Source of the DNA: Riemerella columbipharyngis
GTDB taxonomy: Bacteria > Bacteroidota > Bacteroidia > Flavobacteriales > Weeksellaceae
Assembly (NCBI RefSeq): GCF_900101995.1
Contig: NZ_FNAS01000002.1
Coordinates: forward strand, 124,001 to 188,000
DNA length: 64,000 nucleotides
Reading direction: 5' to 3'
In this document: positions 43,850-53,909 of the stretch, piece by piece
How positions within the stretch are numbered: the stretch's first letter is position 1
Layout of the letters: each line of letters begins with the position of its first letter
Made by a program: the position numbers and the translations under genes
Notes under the pieces: generated by a model
What the model saw: the letters and a program-made list of their open reading frames with translations, nothing else
What the model was told of the DNA's origin: nothing
Databases searched by the model: none

Positions 43850-45208
43850 GTGGAAAACAAAAAAGACTTTTTCTTAGAATGCTACAAGTTAGGCATCATT
43901 AAATTTGGAAAATTTACGCTTAAAAGTGGGATAGAAAGTCCTTTCTATGTAGATTTGAGACCTTTGGCTTCCGAGCCTAAAATACTGAAATCCCTTGCTT
44001 CTCATCTTTTGAGTATGGTGCCCCAAAAAGATTTTAACCTGATATGCGGCGTACCTTATGCCGCACTGCCTATGGCTACCGCTATGTCTTTGGAAAGCAA
44101 TATTCCTTTAATCATTAAAAGAAAAGAAGCGAAGGCCTATGGTACTAAAAAACTCATTGAAGGCATCTATCAAAAAGGACAAAGCTGCCTATTGGTAGAA
44201 GATATCATCACAAGTGGGAAATCTTTATTGGAAACCATTCCTGAGATAGAAAATAAAGGCGTAAAGGTATCCGACATTGTCGTGGTATTAGACAGAGAGC
44301 AAGGCGGAAAAGCATTCTTGGAAAGCAAAGGCTACCGCGTACATACGCTGTTTACCATTACGGAAGTTTGCGAGATACTGAGAGAATCCCATCTATTAGA
44401 GGAACAAGAAATCATTAGAATAAAAGATTTTCTGAAAGGCAATCCCGTAAAATTTGAAGAGAAAAAGAGACGCTCCTACGAGGAAAAACTAAAACTGACC
44501 GAGCATAAAGCCGGAAAAAAGATTTTGGAAATCGCCATAGAAAAACAGTCTAATCTTATTGCATCTGCTGATGTCATTACCACCAAAGAACTATTGGACT
44601 TAGCCGATAAAGTGGGACCTCATATTGTGGCATTAAAAACCCATATCGATGTCATTACCGATTTTGATTTTGATAAGACGATACTCCCATTAAAAGACAT
44701 TGCGAAAAAACACAATTTCTTGCTTATGGAAGACCGAAAATTCGCAGACATAGGCAGTACGCAGGAATTGCAATATTCGTATGGAACTTATAGAATTTCA
44801 TTTTGGGCAGACCTCATCACCTCCCATATGATTGCGGGAAGTACTTCGCTTAATTATTTCCTAAATTCCGGTGTGGTAGCCATCATTAGTATGTCTTCGC
44901 AGGGAGCACTTACCGATGCTCATTACAGTGAGGAAGCCCTTAAAGTCGCACAGTCCCACCCAAGTGTAATCGGTGGGGTATCTCAGAAATCTTTACCGGA
45001 AGAAATGTTGCACTTCACGCCGGGGGTAAGCCTTTCTAATAAGTGTGATGGTAAAGGGCAGCAATACAATACGCCGGAATATATTTTCAAAAATCTGCAT
45101 ACCGATTTTATGATTGTCGGCAGAGGCATTTATAAAGCCGAAGATGCAGAGAAAGCCGCACTTAGTTACAAAATAGAGGGCTGGAAAGCGTATAGCGATT
45201 CACTCTAA
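43850..45208 (+). CDS. Bifunctional UMP synthase (orotate phosphoribosyltransferase-OMP decarboxylase fusion)
   Basis: A 452-residue single chain with two enzymes of pyrimidine synthesis in the eukaryotic order. The N-terminal half (to about 195) is orotate phosphoribosyltransferase with the PRPP motif LLVEDIITSGKS (about 113-124). The C-terminal half (from about 215) is OMP decarboxylase. Its ALKTHIDVITDF and EDRKFADIGST (about 294-304) match the eukaryotic type (yeast Ura3 KTHVDILSDF and EDRKFADIGNT); WADL, GQQY and IVGRGI also align. Most bacteria use separate pyrE and pyrF with a different decarboxylase signature. It starts at GTG 43850, 24 bases after a terminator. Compact and intact. 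The origin is discussed in the findings. Confidence 0.92.
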   Translation: MENKKDFFLECYKLGIIKFGKFTLKSGIESPFYVDLRPLASEPKILKSLASHLLSMVPQKDFNLICGVPYAALPMATAMSLESNIPLIIKRKEAKAYGTKKLIEGIYQKGQSCLLVEDIITSGKSLLETIPEIENKGVKVSDIVVVLDREQGGKAFLESKGYRVHTLFTITEVCEILRESHLLEEQEIIRIKDFLKGNPVKFEEKKRRSYEEKLKLTEHKAGKKILEIAIEKQSNLIASADVITTKELLDLADKVGPHIVALKTHIDVITDFDFDKTILPLKDIAKKHNFLLMEDRKFADIGSTQELQYSYGTYRISFWADLITSHMIAGSTSLNYFLNSGVVAIISMSSQGALTDAHYSEEALKVAQSHPSVIGGVSQKSLPEEMLHFTPGVSLSNKCDGKGQQYNTPEYIFKNLHTDFMIVGRGIYKAEDAEKAALSYKIEGWKAYSDSL

Positions 45209-45228
45209 AATTTATTTGATATCTCTAC

Positions 45229-45260
45229 AAAATACCTAATCTTCTATAGATTGGGTATTT
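45229..45260. terminator. Bidirectional hairpin inside the end of the membrane-protein gene
   Basis: A 12-bp stem (45230-45241 with 45249-45260, one G-T pair). It covers the last codons of the convergent gene at 45236 and lies 21 bases beyond the UMP synthase stop, so it can end both. Confidence 0.65.
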
Positions 45261-45925
45261 TCTATATCCTGAAGCTGACGAATCTGTTTGGTCAATCTCT
45301 TCATAATAATGCCGTACACTACTTTATAATAAAGCCAAATAACAGCCACTCCTCCTATGGTGGCAATCGTTACCCCTACGATCATTCCTATCTTAGTCGA
45401 TTTATTGATAATGATATTCTGATGAGCAACGGTATTGAACACAAAAGCCGTCAGCACAATCTCAAATAAAATAAGAATCAATATATTGGCAAAAATAAAC
45501 CAATTGACCACTTTCTTAAAATTCAAGATACGGGTAATAAAAGTTTTCAGATTTTCTTCTACGCGTATTTTTCTGTAACTGAAATATATCATTTGGATAA
45601 AAATAGCCATTACTACCAAAACAATGGTTTTCAGTATAATATTCATCATCTCGTACCGAGCACGGATATGAGGCGTAATATTCGCCCCCAGCTGCTTGAT
45701 TATAAGAATGAAATTTTCATCGGTACCGGACTTGAAAAAGGTAAATATATTGATACACAAAAACAGCAAAAGCTCTGCAATACTAATCCAAAGAATATAT
45801 TTGACATAATTACGCGACTTTCGATTAAGCATCGCTCTAATCTCTTGATTAGTGTAAGTACTCTTAGGCGTTTGGTTTTGCCACGCTTGTTTTATTTGCT
45901 CAACATTAAATTCGGAATTAGGCAT
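45236..45925 (-). CDS. Membrane protein paired with an ECF sigma factor (putative anti-sigma)
   Basis: A 229-residue protein. A soluble N-terminus of about 38 residues (MPNSEFNVEQIKQAWQNQ) is followed by four hydrophobic segments (roughly 41-62, 90-115, 140-165, 175-203) and a basic, polar tail. Its start overlaps the sigma factor gene by eight bases. That genetic link suggests an anti-sigma role, but it lacks the zinc-binding ZAS motif (HxxxCxxC) of classic anti-sigma factors. Function inferred only from context. Confidence 0.7.
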   Translation of the reverse strand: MPNSEFNVEQIKQAWQNQTPKSTYTNQEIRAMLNRKSRNYVKYILWISIAELLLFLCINIFTFFKSGTDENFILIIKQLGANITPHIRARYEMMNIILKTIVLVVMAIFIQMIYFSYRKIRVEENLKTFITRILNFKKVVNWFIFANILILILFEIVLTAFVFNTVAHQNIIINKSTKIGMIVGVTIATIGGVAVIWLYYKVVYGIIMKRLTKQIRQLQDIENTQSIED

Positions 45926-46412
45926 ATTTTTGCATTAAATCTTTAAGAGTTTTTTTTAATCGGTTCATTTTCACACGGGCATTCACTTCGGTAATACCGA
46001 GAGTTTCGGCAATTTCCTTATAGGGCTGATCATCTAAATACATCATCACTACGGCTTTTTCCACATCAGGAAGCTGCTTTATCACAGTGTATAATAGTTG
46101 TATTTGTTCGTTTTTATCCTCATCGGAATCATAAACCTTACCAAAATGGACATCATTCAGTTCATCTACTTTGGGGCTTTTCGAAGATTTTTTGAACAAT
46201 GTAATGGCCGTATTCAGAGCTACACGATACATCCAAGTAGAAATCTTGGACTGCCCTCGGAACGAATCGTAAGAACGCCATAGCTGCAATACAATTTCCT
46301 GAAAAAGATCCTGCTCATCCTCTGGAGTATTCGTGTACATACGGGATACCTTGATGATAAGTCCTTGGTTTTGTTGTATCAAATCAGAAAATTCTTGTTC
46401 TTTCACAGACAT
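45918..46412 (-). CDS. RNA polymerase ECF-type sigma-70 factor
   Basis: A 164-residue sigma factor from the ATG at 46412; the longer frame to 46424 begins only with TTG. It has region 2 with DEQDLFQEIVLQLWRSYDSF (about residues 31-50) and STWMYRVALNTAI (about 56-68), and region 4 with VVMMYLDDQPYKEIAETLGITEVNARVKMNRLKK near the end. Directs polymerase to an alternative promoter set, unknown here. A TACATTTG -7 element (46430-46437) suggests transcription by the main sigma factor. It overlaps the membrane partner by eight bases. Confidence 0.93.
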   Translation of the reverse strand: MSVKEQEFSDLIQQNQGLIIKVSRMYTNTPEDEQDLFQEIVLQLWRSYDSFRGQSKISTWMYRVALNTAITLFKKSSKSPKVDELNDVHFGKVYDSDEDKNEQIQLLYTVIKQLPDVEKAVVMMYLDDQPYKEIAETLGITEVNARVKMNRLKKTLKDLMQKYA

Positions 46413-46429
46413 AATGAATAACAAAGAAA

Positions 46430-46437
46430 CAAATGTA
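46430..46437 (-). promoter_or_regulatory. -7 element of the sigma-factor gene
   Basis: TACATTTG on the minus strand, 17 bases before the ATG at 46412. Confidence 0.4.
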
Positions 46438-46482
46438 AACTATTTTTAGCTAAAAACCTCAAAAATAGCCGCCTATCTTACA

Positions 46483-46514
46483 TAAAAACACCCTCAAACT
46501 TAAAGCTCAAGGGT
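46483..46514 (-). terminator. Terminator after infB
   Basis: A stem (about 46490-46498 with 46506-46514) with T runs on both sides, so it is probably bidirectional. It ends the rimP-nusA-infB transcript. Confidence 0.75.
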
Positions 46515-46538
46515 ATTTTTCTTTGTTTAATTCTAATT

Positions 46539-49325
46539 TTATTTTAGCTTTTTCTTCACAGAAACCTCCTCATACACTTCAAGGATATCTCCGATTTCAA
46601 TATCGTTATAACCTTTCAAGTTAAGACCACATTCATAGCCTTTATTCACTTCTTTCACATCGTCTTTAAAGCGTTTTAGGCTTTCCAGCTCGCCATCATA
46701 TTTCACGATACCGTCTCTTAGAAGTCTTATTTTAGAGTTCCGTGTAACCTTACCGGTAAGCACCATACATCCGGCAATGCTGCCCACTTTTGAGATTTTG
46801 AACACCTCACGGATTTCCACATTACCAATAACCTGCTCGCGGATTTCAGGGGAAAGCATTCCCTCCATGGCTTCTTTCACATCGTCTATGGCGTCATAGA
46901 TGACAGAGTAAGACCGGATTTCTATTTCTTCTTTCTCTGCAAGCTCCTTAGCATTAGCACCGGCTCTTACATTAAAGCCTATCACTACCGCATCTGAAGC
47001 CGTAGCCAAAAGAATATCACTCTCGGTAATTTGCCCTACCCCCTTGTGAAGGATATTGATTTGGATTTCTTCAGTAGAAAGTCTCTGAAGCATATCCGAA
47101 AGTGCCTCCACAGAACCGTCTACATCTCCTTTTAGAATAATGTTAAGTTCCTTAAAGTCTCCAAGTGCTATTCTTCGTCCTATTTCATCTAAGGTCAAAT
47201 GTTTTTTAGTTCTAATCGATTGCTCACGATGAAGCTGCTCACGCTTATTGGCAATATTTTTAGCTTCTTTTTCATCTTCATAAACACGGAATTTATCCCC
47301 TGCCGTAGGTGCTCCGTCTAAACCGAGAATAGTTACCGGCATAGAAGGACCAGCTGTCTGCATATTTTTCCCTCTTTCATCCAGCATTGCTTTCACTTTA
47401 CCGTGGTTTCTACCTGCTAACACATAGTCTCCCACTCTAAGCGTTCCTGCCTGAACCAGCATAGTCGCCACATAGCCTCTACCTTTGTCCAAAGCAGCTT
47501 CTATCACGACCCCTTGTGCCAATTTATTAGGATTAGCTTTTAGCTCGAGTAATTCTGCTTGGATTAACACTTTTTCAAGTAGTAAATCTACATTATTACC
47601 AAATTTAGCAGAGATTTCTTGAGACTGAACATTTCCACCCCACTCCTCTACCAAGATATTCATCTGCGAAAGTTGTTCACGGATTTTATCCGGATTGGCA
47701 TTAGGCTTATCTACCTTGTTAATAGCTATAATCATCGGTACTCCGGCGGCTTGGGCGTGGGAAATCGCTTCTTTGGTCTGCGGCATCACATCATCATCTG
47801 CTGCAATCACAATAATTGCGATATCTGTCACTTGTGCTCCTCTTGCTCTCATCGCGGTAAAGGCTTCGTGCCCCGGCGTGTCTAAGAATGTTATTTTCTC
47901 ACCATCTTCCAAAACTACACTGTACGCACCAATATGCTGCGTAATACCACCCGATTCTCCGGCGATTACATTGGTTTTTCTAATATAGTCTAACAATGAT
48001 GTCTTACCATGGTCCACATGCCCCATTACCGTAACAATAGGTGCACGAGGCTGCAAATCTTCCTCTCTGTCAGGCTCTTCGGTATTGATATCTTCTTCCA
48101 AATCCGCATCTGCAAATTCTACATTGTAACCGAACTCTTCCGCTACCAGCGTAAGCGTATCTGCCTCCAATCTCTGGTTCATCGTTACCATTACGCCTAA
48201 AGAGAAACAAGCCGAAATCACCTCCGTAGGGTTTACATCCATTAGACTTGCGAGTTCATTCACTGTAATAAACTCTGTGACTTTGAGTGTTTTATCTTTA
48301 GCTTCAAGCTCTTGCATTTCTGCATCCAGCTCTCTACGCTGTACTCTTTTTTCTTTTCTGTATTTAGAAGATTTGGATTTACCACCTTTATTAGTTAGTT
48401 TTTCCAAAGTCTCCTTAATTTGATTTTTTACCTGCTCCTCAGTAAGCTCTACCGGCATATGCTTTTCTCCTTTCTTACCTTTTCTCCCCCCCCTTTTAGG
48501 ACGGTTATTGTCAGGTTTAGCACCACCTGCACCCTGTGGCTGCGGCTTATTATTCTGAGGTGTAGCCTCTTTGACGGCTTCACCGGTTTTGGTAATTCTC
48601 TTCCTTTTCTTTTTCTTTTTCGGCTTGGTTTCAAACTGAGAAAGGTCCACCGTCTGTTTGAGAATTTTCGGACCATCCAACTTTTGATATTTTGTTTCTA
48701 TCTTTTGCGGCTCCTCTTCTTTAGGCTGCTCTACCTCTTGAACAGGTTTTTGTTCTTTCGGTTTATTTTCTACAACCTCTTTCTCTACCACAAGCTGTTC
48801 TTTTTCTGCCTTAGGTTGAGATGGTATTTCTTTTTTCTTAGGTTCCGATTTTTTAGTTTTTTTACTTCCTACCTCTGTGAGGTCTATCCGATCCAAAACT
48901 TTTGGTGTTTGTTTTATTTCAGTAGGTTTTTCGGATTTAGGCTGCTCCTCCGATTTTTGAGGGGTTTCTTTAGGTGTTTCTTCCACAGTAGTTTTACTGC
49001 CTTTTCCATCCAAATCAATCTTATCCAAAATGGTAATTCCCACTTTAGGTCTTTCTATTTTTACCTCCTCATTTTTTTTCGGAACATCCTCTTCTATTAC
49101 CAATTTGTCTTCCGGTACTTTGGTAATAACGACTTCATTAGATGCCTTTTTTTGCTCTCCATCTTTCTTAAATTCTGCTTCCAAAACAGAATATGCCTCA
49201 GGATTGAGCAGTGCGTTAGGATTTCTATCTATCTCTATCCCTTTAGATTTGAGATACTCTACCGCTCTGTCAATAGAGATATTGAGTTCCTTAATAGCTT
49301 TGTTTAATCTAATATTTTTTGGCAT
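46539..49325 (-). CDS. infB: Translation initiation factor IF-2
   Basis: Delivers initiator fMet-tRNA to the 30S subunit and promotes subunit joining with GTP. 928 residues from the ATG at 49325, giving [14 protein letters not shown] as in relatives (a further ATG at 49343 is possible). A long N-terminal Lys/Glu/Pro-rich linker (to about residue 330) precedes the GTPase domain, with GHVDHGKTS (near 435), DTPGHEAF and NKVDK, then the C-terminal beta-barrel domains. Complete. Last gene of the rimP-nusA-infB operon. Confidence 0.96.
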   Translation of the reverse strand: MPKNIRLNKAIKELNISIDRAVEYLKSKGIEIDRNPNALLNPEAYSVLEAEFKKDGEQKKASNEVVITKVPEDKLVIEEDVPKKNEEVKIERPKVGITILDKIDLDGKGSKTTVEETPKETPQKSEEQPKSEKPTEIKQTPKVLDRIDLTEVGSKKTKKSEPKKKEIPSQPKAEKEQLVVEKEVVENKPKEQKPVQEVEQPKEEEPQKIETKYQKLDGPKILKQTVDLSQFETKPKKKKKRKRITKTGEAVKEATPQNNKPQPQGAGGAKPDNNRPKRGGRKGKKGEKHMPVELTEEQVKNQIKETLEKLTNKGGKSKSSKYRKEKRVQRRELDAEMQELEAKDKTLKVTEFITVNELASLMDVNPTEVISACFSLGVMVTMNQRLEADTLTLVAEEFGYNVEFADADLEEDINTEEPDREEDLQPRAPIVTVMGHVDHGKTSLLDYIRKTNVIAGESGGITQHIGAYSVVLEDGEKITFLDTPGHEAFTAMRARGAQVTDIAIIVIAADDDVMPQTKEAISHAQAAGVPMIIAINKVDKPNANPDKIREQLSQMNILVEEWGGNVQSQEISAKFGNNVDLLLEKVLIQAELLELKANPNKLAQGVVIEAALDKGRGYVATMLVQAGTLRVGDYVLAGRNHGKVKAMLDERGKNMQTAGPSMPVTILGLDGAPTAGDKFRVYEDEKEAKNIANKREQLHREQSIRTKKHLTLDEIGRRIALGDFKELNIILKGDVDGSVEALSDMLQRLSTEEIQINILHKGVGQITESDILLATASDAVVIGFNVRAGANAKELAEKEEIEIRSYSVIYDAIDDVKEAMEGMLSPEIREQVIGNVEIREVFKISKVGSIAGCMVLTGKVTRNSKIRLLRDGIVKYDGELESLKRFKDDVKEVNKGYECGLNLKGYNDIEIGDILEVYEEVSVKKKLK

Positions 49326-49433
49326 AATGTTTAAAATCGGCATTCATTGTTTCATAAAACTTCAATGCCCTTTTTTGATTTTTAATTTATTGATTTTATT
49401 ATGTTTATTCTTAAATTCCTTTAAGAATCAGGA

Positions 49434-50672
49434 TTACTCCTCTTCAAATTCTTCTTGAAGAATTCGTTTAACTTCTTCTATCGTTTCTTCTTCTAAGTCT
49501 GTAAGACGAACTAACGCATCGTTATCTTTGTCTATAATACTCTTAGCGGTATCCAAACCTACTTTTTTGAAGATATCGATAATCCATTTCTCTATTTCGT
49601 CTGAGAACTCGTCCAGTTCCACATCATCATCTTCCGCTGCTTCTCTGTAAACATCTATATCATATCCCGACAGCCACGAAGCCAATTTGATATTCTGTCC
49701 TTGCTTACCGATGACTTTGGCAATTTCCTCAGACGGGGTATAGACTAAAGCTCTATTTTCAGCTTCGTCAATTTCTATTTTATTAATGGTCACATTCCCC
49801 AAAGCTCTTTTGAGCAACAATTCGGGATTTTTAGACCACTGAATAACATCTATGTTTTCGTTTCTCAATTCTCTTACCACACCGTGAATACGAGAACCTT
49901 TCACCCCCACGCAAGCGCCCACAGGGTCTATTCTATCATCGTAGGCATCTACGGCTATTTTGGCTTTCTCACCCGGTATTCTCGCTACTTTTTTAAGGAT
50001 AATAGTACCATCTTGAATTTCAGGAATTTCCAAATCCAAAAGCTTTTCTAAGAATTTCGGCGAAGTTCTAGATACGATGATTTGAGGCTTGCTCCCTTTG
50101 AAATCAACACTTTCTATTACCGCTCTTACATTATCGCTTTTTCTGAAAAAATCAGACGAGATTTGGTTTTCTTTTGGAAGTATAAACTCATTCCCCTCGT
50201 CGTCCAATAAAATTACATGCTTGTAGCGGATATGATGCACTTCTCCTACCATAATTTCCCCTATCCTATCTCTAAACTGCTGATAAAGATGAGCATTGTG
50301 ATACTCTTGTATTTTTGTAGCTAAAATTTGTTTAAGCGTAAGAATACTTCTTCTCCCCAACTGGGAAATTTTGATTTCTTGCGTAAAATCCTCTCCTACC
50401 TCAAAGGTTTCATCTATTTTCCGAGCTTCGGATATTTCTATTTCCAAGTCATCATCTTCGGACATTTCATCTTCCACGATGGTTTTATTAAGAAATATCT
50501 GAAAATCTCCTTTATCCGGATTTACAATTACCGTAAAATGATCATCAGAATCATATCTTTTTCTAAGAAGCGTTTTCAAAGAATCTTCAATAATCGCCAT
50601 AAGGTCTACTTTACTTATATTCTTTTCTTCTTTGAAATCTCCGAATGCTTCTATTAAGGCTAAATTATCCAT
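49434..50672 (-). CDS. nusA: Transcription termination/antitermination factor NusA
   Basis: Binds RNA polymerase and modulates pausing, termination and antitermination. 412 residues: N-terminal polymerase-binding domain (to about 130), S1 domain, then KH domains with GVKGSRIHGVVREL (about 258-271) and GKQGQNIKLASWLSG. The C-terminal acidic repeats of E. coli NusA are absent, the usual short form outside Proteobacteria. It sits 50 bases after rimP and 90-110 bases before infB, in the conserved operon order. Confidence 0.96.
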   Translation of the reverse strand: MDNLALIEAFGDFKEEKNISKVDLMAIIEDSLKTLLRKRYDSDDHFTVIVNPDKGDFQIFLNKTIVEDEMSEDDDLEIEISEARKIDETFEVGEDFTQEIKISQLGRRSILTLKQILATKIQEYHNAHLYQQFRDRIGEIMVGEVHHIRYKHVILLDDEGNEFILPKENQISSDFFRKSDNVRAVIESVDFKGSKPQIIVSRTSPKFLEKLLDLEIPEIQDGTIILKKVARIPGEKAKIAVDAYDDRIDPVGACVGVKGSRIHGVVRELRNENIDVIQWSKNPELLLKRALGNVTINKIEIDEAENRALVYTPSEEIAKVIGKQGQNIKLASWLSGYDIDVYREAAEDDDVELDEFSDEIEKWIIDIFKKVGLDTAKSIIDKDNDALVRLTDLEEETIEEVKRILQEEFEEE

Positions 50673-50722
50673 TTATAAAATCTTTTATTTAATTACTAAA
50701 CAAGCAATAATGCTCTATTTAT

Positions 50723-51190
50723 CTAAAATTTAACTATTACTAATGCTTTTTTAATTTCTGACAGCAGCACCTCTCTTTCTTCCATCACATCTACCTTTCC
50801 CTTACCTACCTCCTTAGGCTTTCTATATCTAAGGATCAAGATAATACGATCTTCTTCTACCTTCGCCAGTTCGCCCTGTATTTTAGAAGAATCCTGCATC
50901 AAGAGTTCCAATTCTCTGCCTATATTCTTTTTGTATTGTCTAATTTGGGTAAGAGGCTCCGAAAGCCCCGCAGACATCACCTGAAGACCGAAATCGTGCT
51001 CCTCTCTGTCCATATTAAATTCTATGGCTCTACTGGCATCTAAACAATCTTGGATAGAAATCCCATTGTCCCCATCTAAAATAATCACCACATTATCTCC
51101 TGCTGATATTTTCATATCAATAAGAAACAAATCTGGTCTTTCCTCCAAAAAGGTTTCTAATAGCTGCTTTATTTGCGTTTCAAATTCCAT
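50723..51190 (-). CDS. rimP: Ribosome maturation factor RimP
   Basis: Assists assembly of the small ribosomal subunit. 155 residues, with the N-terminal domain containing NVVIILDGDNGISIQDCLDASR (split across about 29-50) and the GLSEPLTQIRQYKKNIGREL segment (near 85-104) that match the family's conserved G-D-G and SPGxxRPL-like positions. First gene of the rimP-nusA-infB operon. It has a full consensus promoter and a terminator-like hairpin between promoter and start. Confidence 0.93.
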   Translation of the reverse strand: MEFETQIKQLLETFLEERPDLFLIDMKISAGDNVVIILDGDNGISIQDCLDASRAIEFNMDREEHDFGLQVMSAGLSEPLTQIRQYKKNIGRELELLMQDSSKIQGELAKVEEDRIILILRYRKPKEVGKGKVDVMEEREVLLSEIKKALVIVKF

Positions 51191-51213
51191 TTTTTTAAAT
51201 TATTTTAGGCTAC

Positions 51214-51240
51214 AAAAAAAGGCTTTCTTCCGAAGCCTTT
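51214..51240 (-). promoter_or_regulatory. Leader terminator/attenuator of the rimP-nusA-infB operon
   Basis: On the minus strand an 8-bp stem (51240-51233 with 51225-51218) and a 7-base loop run into seven T (51220-51214). It starts about 18 bases after the predicted transcription start and ends 23 bases before the rimP ATG, so it lies in the mRNA leader. No gene upstream on this strand needs a terminator here. Confidence 0.65.
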
Positions 51241-51264
51241 CCATTCACTATCCTAAATCTTCTG

Positions 51265-51296
51265 CAAAGATATGGCTTTTTTTTAATCTCCACAAA
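51265..51296 (-). promoter_or_regulatory. Consensus promoter of the rimP-nusA-infB operon
   Basis: On the minus strand: TTTG (51293-51296), exactly 20 bases, TATCTTTG (51265-51272). Full match to TTTG-N19/20-TAnnTTTG. Predicted start near 51258, leader about 68 bases. Confidence 0.75.
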
Positions 51297-51500
51297 TATT
51301 TACCCAAAGGATTTCCTTCTCATACTCAAAAGAATATCATACGCTCAAAATTCAGATATCAAAATAAACATCGTTTAGCAAATAAAAACCACTATAAACA
51401 ACATTACAAAACCACAAAAATCAATAACAAACAAAATAATACATTGTAACTAAAAAAAAGAAACAATAATAAATAGTAATCTCATTTAACTACTTTTTTG

Positions 51501-51508
51501 TACTTTTG
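51501..51508 (+). promoter_or_regulatory. -7 element for parE
   Basis: TACTTTTG fits TAnnTTTG, 30 bases before the ATG at 51539. No -33 match. Confidence 0.4.
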
Positions 51509-51538
51509 TAAAGAATTGGATTTTTAGGCAAAAAACAG

Positions 51539-53386
51539 ATGAGCGAAACTAAACCTATTTATTCGGAAGACAATATCCGAACGCTGGATTGGCAGGAGCA
51601 TATTAGACTAAGACCCGGTATGTACATTGGGAAATTAGGCGACGGCTCCTCTGCTGATGACGGCATATACATTCTTCTGAAAGAAATAATAGACAACTCT
51701 ATCGATGAATTCCGAATGAAATCCGGAAAAAAAATAGAGATAAAATTAGACGAGAAAACCGTTACCATAAGAGACTTCGGTAGAGGTATCCCCTTAGGAA
51801 AAATGGTAGATGCCGTCTCTAAAATGAATACGGGAGGGAAATACGACAGCAAAGCCTTCAAAAAATCCGTAGGGCTAAATGGTGTGGGTACAAAAGCGGT
51901 AAATGCACTTTCCGACTATTTCCGAGTAAAATCCGTGCGAGATGGCAAAGCTAAAGTAGCCGAATTTTCCAAAGGGGTTATCACAGAAGAGCATTCGGAA
52001 GTGGAGTCCTCTGAAAGAAATGGAACAGAAATCACCTTTATCCCCGACCACGAAATATTCTTAAACTTTAAATTCAGAAAAGAATATATTGAGCGGATGC
52101 TTAGGAATTACGCTTATCTTAATCCCGGATTAAAAATCGTGTTCAACGGAGAAACTTACTTTTCTGAAAATGGACTAAAAGACCTTCTGGAAGAGAACTT
52201 AGAAGACGATATCCTCTACCCTATCATCCATCTAAAAGCGGAGGATATAGAAGTAGCCATTACCCACTCGGACAAATCGCAATCCGAAAGTTATTTTTCT
52301 TTTGTCAACGGACAGAACACCACACAAGGCGGAACACACCTCAACGCTTTTAGAGAAGCCTATGTAAAGACTATTCGTGAGTTTTTTAATAAAAACTTTG
52401 ATGCTGCTGATATTCGAAAATCGATCATTGCCGCTATCTCCGTTAATGTAGAAGAACCCGTTTTTGAGTCTCAGACCAAAACCAAACTCGGCTCTAATGA
52501 TATGGGACCCAATGGTCCTACGGTAAGGACATTTGTAGTGGATTTTCTCAAAACCAAGCTCGATAATTTCCTGCACAAAAACACCGAAATTGCCGAAGTG
52601 GTACAAAAGAAAATTCTCACTTCCGAAAAGGAGAGAAAAGAACTTTCCGGAATACAAAAATTAGCACGAGAAAGAGCTAAGAAGGTATCTCTCCATAACA
52701 AAAAACTAAGAGACTGCCGCCAGCACTACAACGACCAAAAAGCAGAACGAAAGTCTGAGTCTCAAATTTTCATAACAGAAGGAGATTCGGCATCAGGGTC
52801 TATTACAAAATCTCGAGATGTAGAAACACAAGCCGTATTCTCTCTGAAAGGTAAGCCGCTGAACTGCTATGGGCTAACCAAAAGAGTGGTCTATGAAAAC
52901 GAAGAATTTAATCTGCTACAAGCCGCTCTTAACATTGAAGACAGCTTAGAAGATTTAAGGTATAATCAAGTCATTATTGCAACTGATGCCGATGTGGACG
53001 GAATGCACATAAGACTGCTGATGATTACTTTCTTCCTGCAATTTTTTCCGGATTTAATAAAGAATGGGCATCTGCACATTTTGCAAACCCCTCTATTCCG
53101 TGTAAGAAACAAAAAAGAAACACGCTACTGCTATACAGAGGAAGAACGACTGAAGGCCCTAAACGAACTTGGCAAAAACCCTGAAATAACACGCTTCAAA
53201 GGGCTTGGAGAAATTTCCCCTGAAGAGTTTAGGCATTTCATAGGTAAAGATATTCGTCTGGAGCCTGTAGTTCTTGGCAAAGACCAAACCATAGAGCAGC
53301 TTTTGGATTTTTATATGGGTAAAAACACTCCAGAAAGACAGCAGTTCATATTAGAAAACCTTATTTTAGAAGACACTGATATATAA
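51539..53386 (+). CDS. parE: DNA topoisomerase IV subunit B (type IIA topoisomerase)
   Basis: ATPase subunit that, with the parC product, decatenates and relaxes DNA. 615 residues. The GHKL ATPase has [11 protein letters not shown] (about 21-31), [11 protein letters not shown] and GRGIPLG. A transducer domain follows, then TOPRIM with [10 protein letters not shown] (near 408-417) and [11 protein letters not shown]. It resembles Bacteroidota ParE more than GyrB: it lacks GyrB's roughly 170-residue insert, and a parC-like gene follows. It shares the plus strand with two small genes, then parC. Confidence 0.93.
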   Translation: MSETKPIYSEDNIRTLDWQEHIRLRPGMYIGKLGDGSSADDGIYILLKEIIDNSIDEFRMKSGKKIEIKLDEKTVTIRDFGRGIPLGKMVDAVSKMNTGGKYDSKAFKKSVGLNGVGTKAVNALSDYFRVKSVRDGKAKVAEFSKGVITEEHSEVESSERNGTEITFIPDHEIFLNFKFRKEYIERMLRNYAYLNPGLKIVFNGETYFSENGLKDLLEENLEDDILYPIIHLKAEDIEVAITHSDKSQSESYFSFVNGQNTTQGGTHLNAFREAYVKTIREFFNKNFDAADIRKSIIAAISVNVEEPVFESQTKTKLGSNDMGPNGPTVRTFVVDFLKTKLDNFLHKNTEIAEVVQKKILTSEKERKELSGIQKLARERAKKVSLHNKKLRDCRQHYNDQKAERKSESQIFITEGDSASGSITKSRDVETQAVFSLKGKPLNCYGLTKRVVYENEEFNLLQAALNIEDSLEDLRYNQVIIATDADVDGMHIRLLMITFFLQFFPDLIKNGHLHILQTPLFRVRNKKETRYCYTEEERLKALNELGKNPEITRFKGLGEISPEEFRHFIGKDIRLEPVVLGKDQTIEQLLDFYMGKNTPERQQFILENLILEDTDI

Positions 53387-53402
53387 CATTTAAACCAACA
53401 AA

Positions 53403-53909
53403 ATGAGATTAAGCAACCGCAAAAAAGCACCTTTGTTCCGTTTTTATTTTACTTTCATCAATGTAATATCTATAATGTGTCTCATTGTATACATACTTGA
53501 TATTTCTCTTATATCTTTTATGGGAAACTGGAAATTTTTTCTCATAATAATCCCTACACTATTGTACTTCATATTCTATATAAAAGGTAAACAAATTTTT
53601 GAGTATGACAGTGACGGAGAGGCTGTAATGTTCATCAATAAAAGTATCTCCATTATTTTCAATAAAGAAACAAAAGATGAATTCCCTAAATACAAATTAC
53701 ATTCTTTTGAGTTTTTTAATGCATTATTTTTTAAAAGATTGTTTATAAAAGTAAACAGCAAAACAGAAAAAGTCATTCTATTGAAATACGATATCTCGTA
53801 TCTAACCAAAAGGGAAATTAGAGATTTGAAAATTTCATTAAAAAAGATTGTATGTAACAATAATAATAAAGAAAATATTGGCTATGACAAACCGAAAAAA
53901 AGAAATTAA
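53403..53909 (+). CDS. Hypothetical membrane protein between parE and parC
   Basis: A 168-residue protein with two hydrophobic N-terminal segments (about residues 15-38 and 42-62) joined by a short turn. The C-terminal part is Lys/Phe-rich with beta patterns (QIFEYDSDGEAVMFINKSISIIF), like PH-type or bacterial membrane-anchored small domains. AT-rich composition compared with parE and parC. No family recognised. It starts 17 bases after parE and overlaps the next gene by 26 bases. Confidence 0.6.
   Translation: MRLSNRKKAPLFRFYFTFINVISIMCLIVYILDISLISFMGNWKFFLIIIPTLLYFIFYIKGKQIFEYDSDGEAVMFINKSISIIFNKETKDEFPKYKLHSFEFFNALFFKRLFIKVNSKTEKVILLKYDISYLTKREIRDLKISLKKIVCNNNNKENIGYDKPKKRN

Noticed and set aside
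48420-49307. A 295-codon plus-strand frame opposite infB
   Set aside because: It is the mirror of infB's Lys/Glu-rich linker, giving an implausible Phe/Leu/Arg-rich protein; infB is unmistakable.
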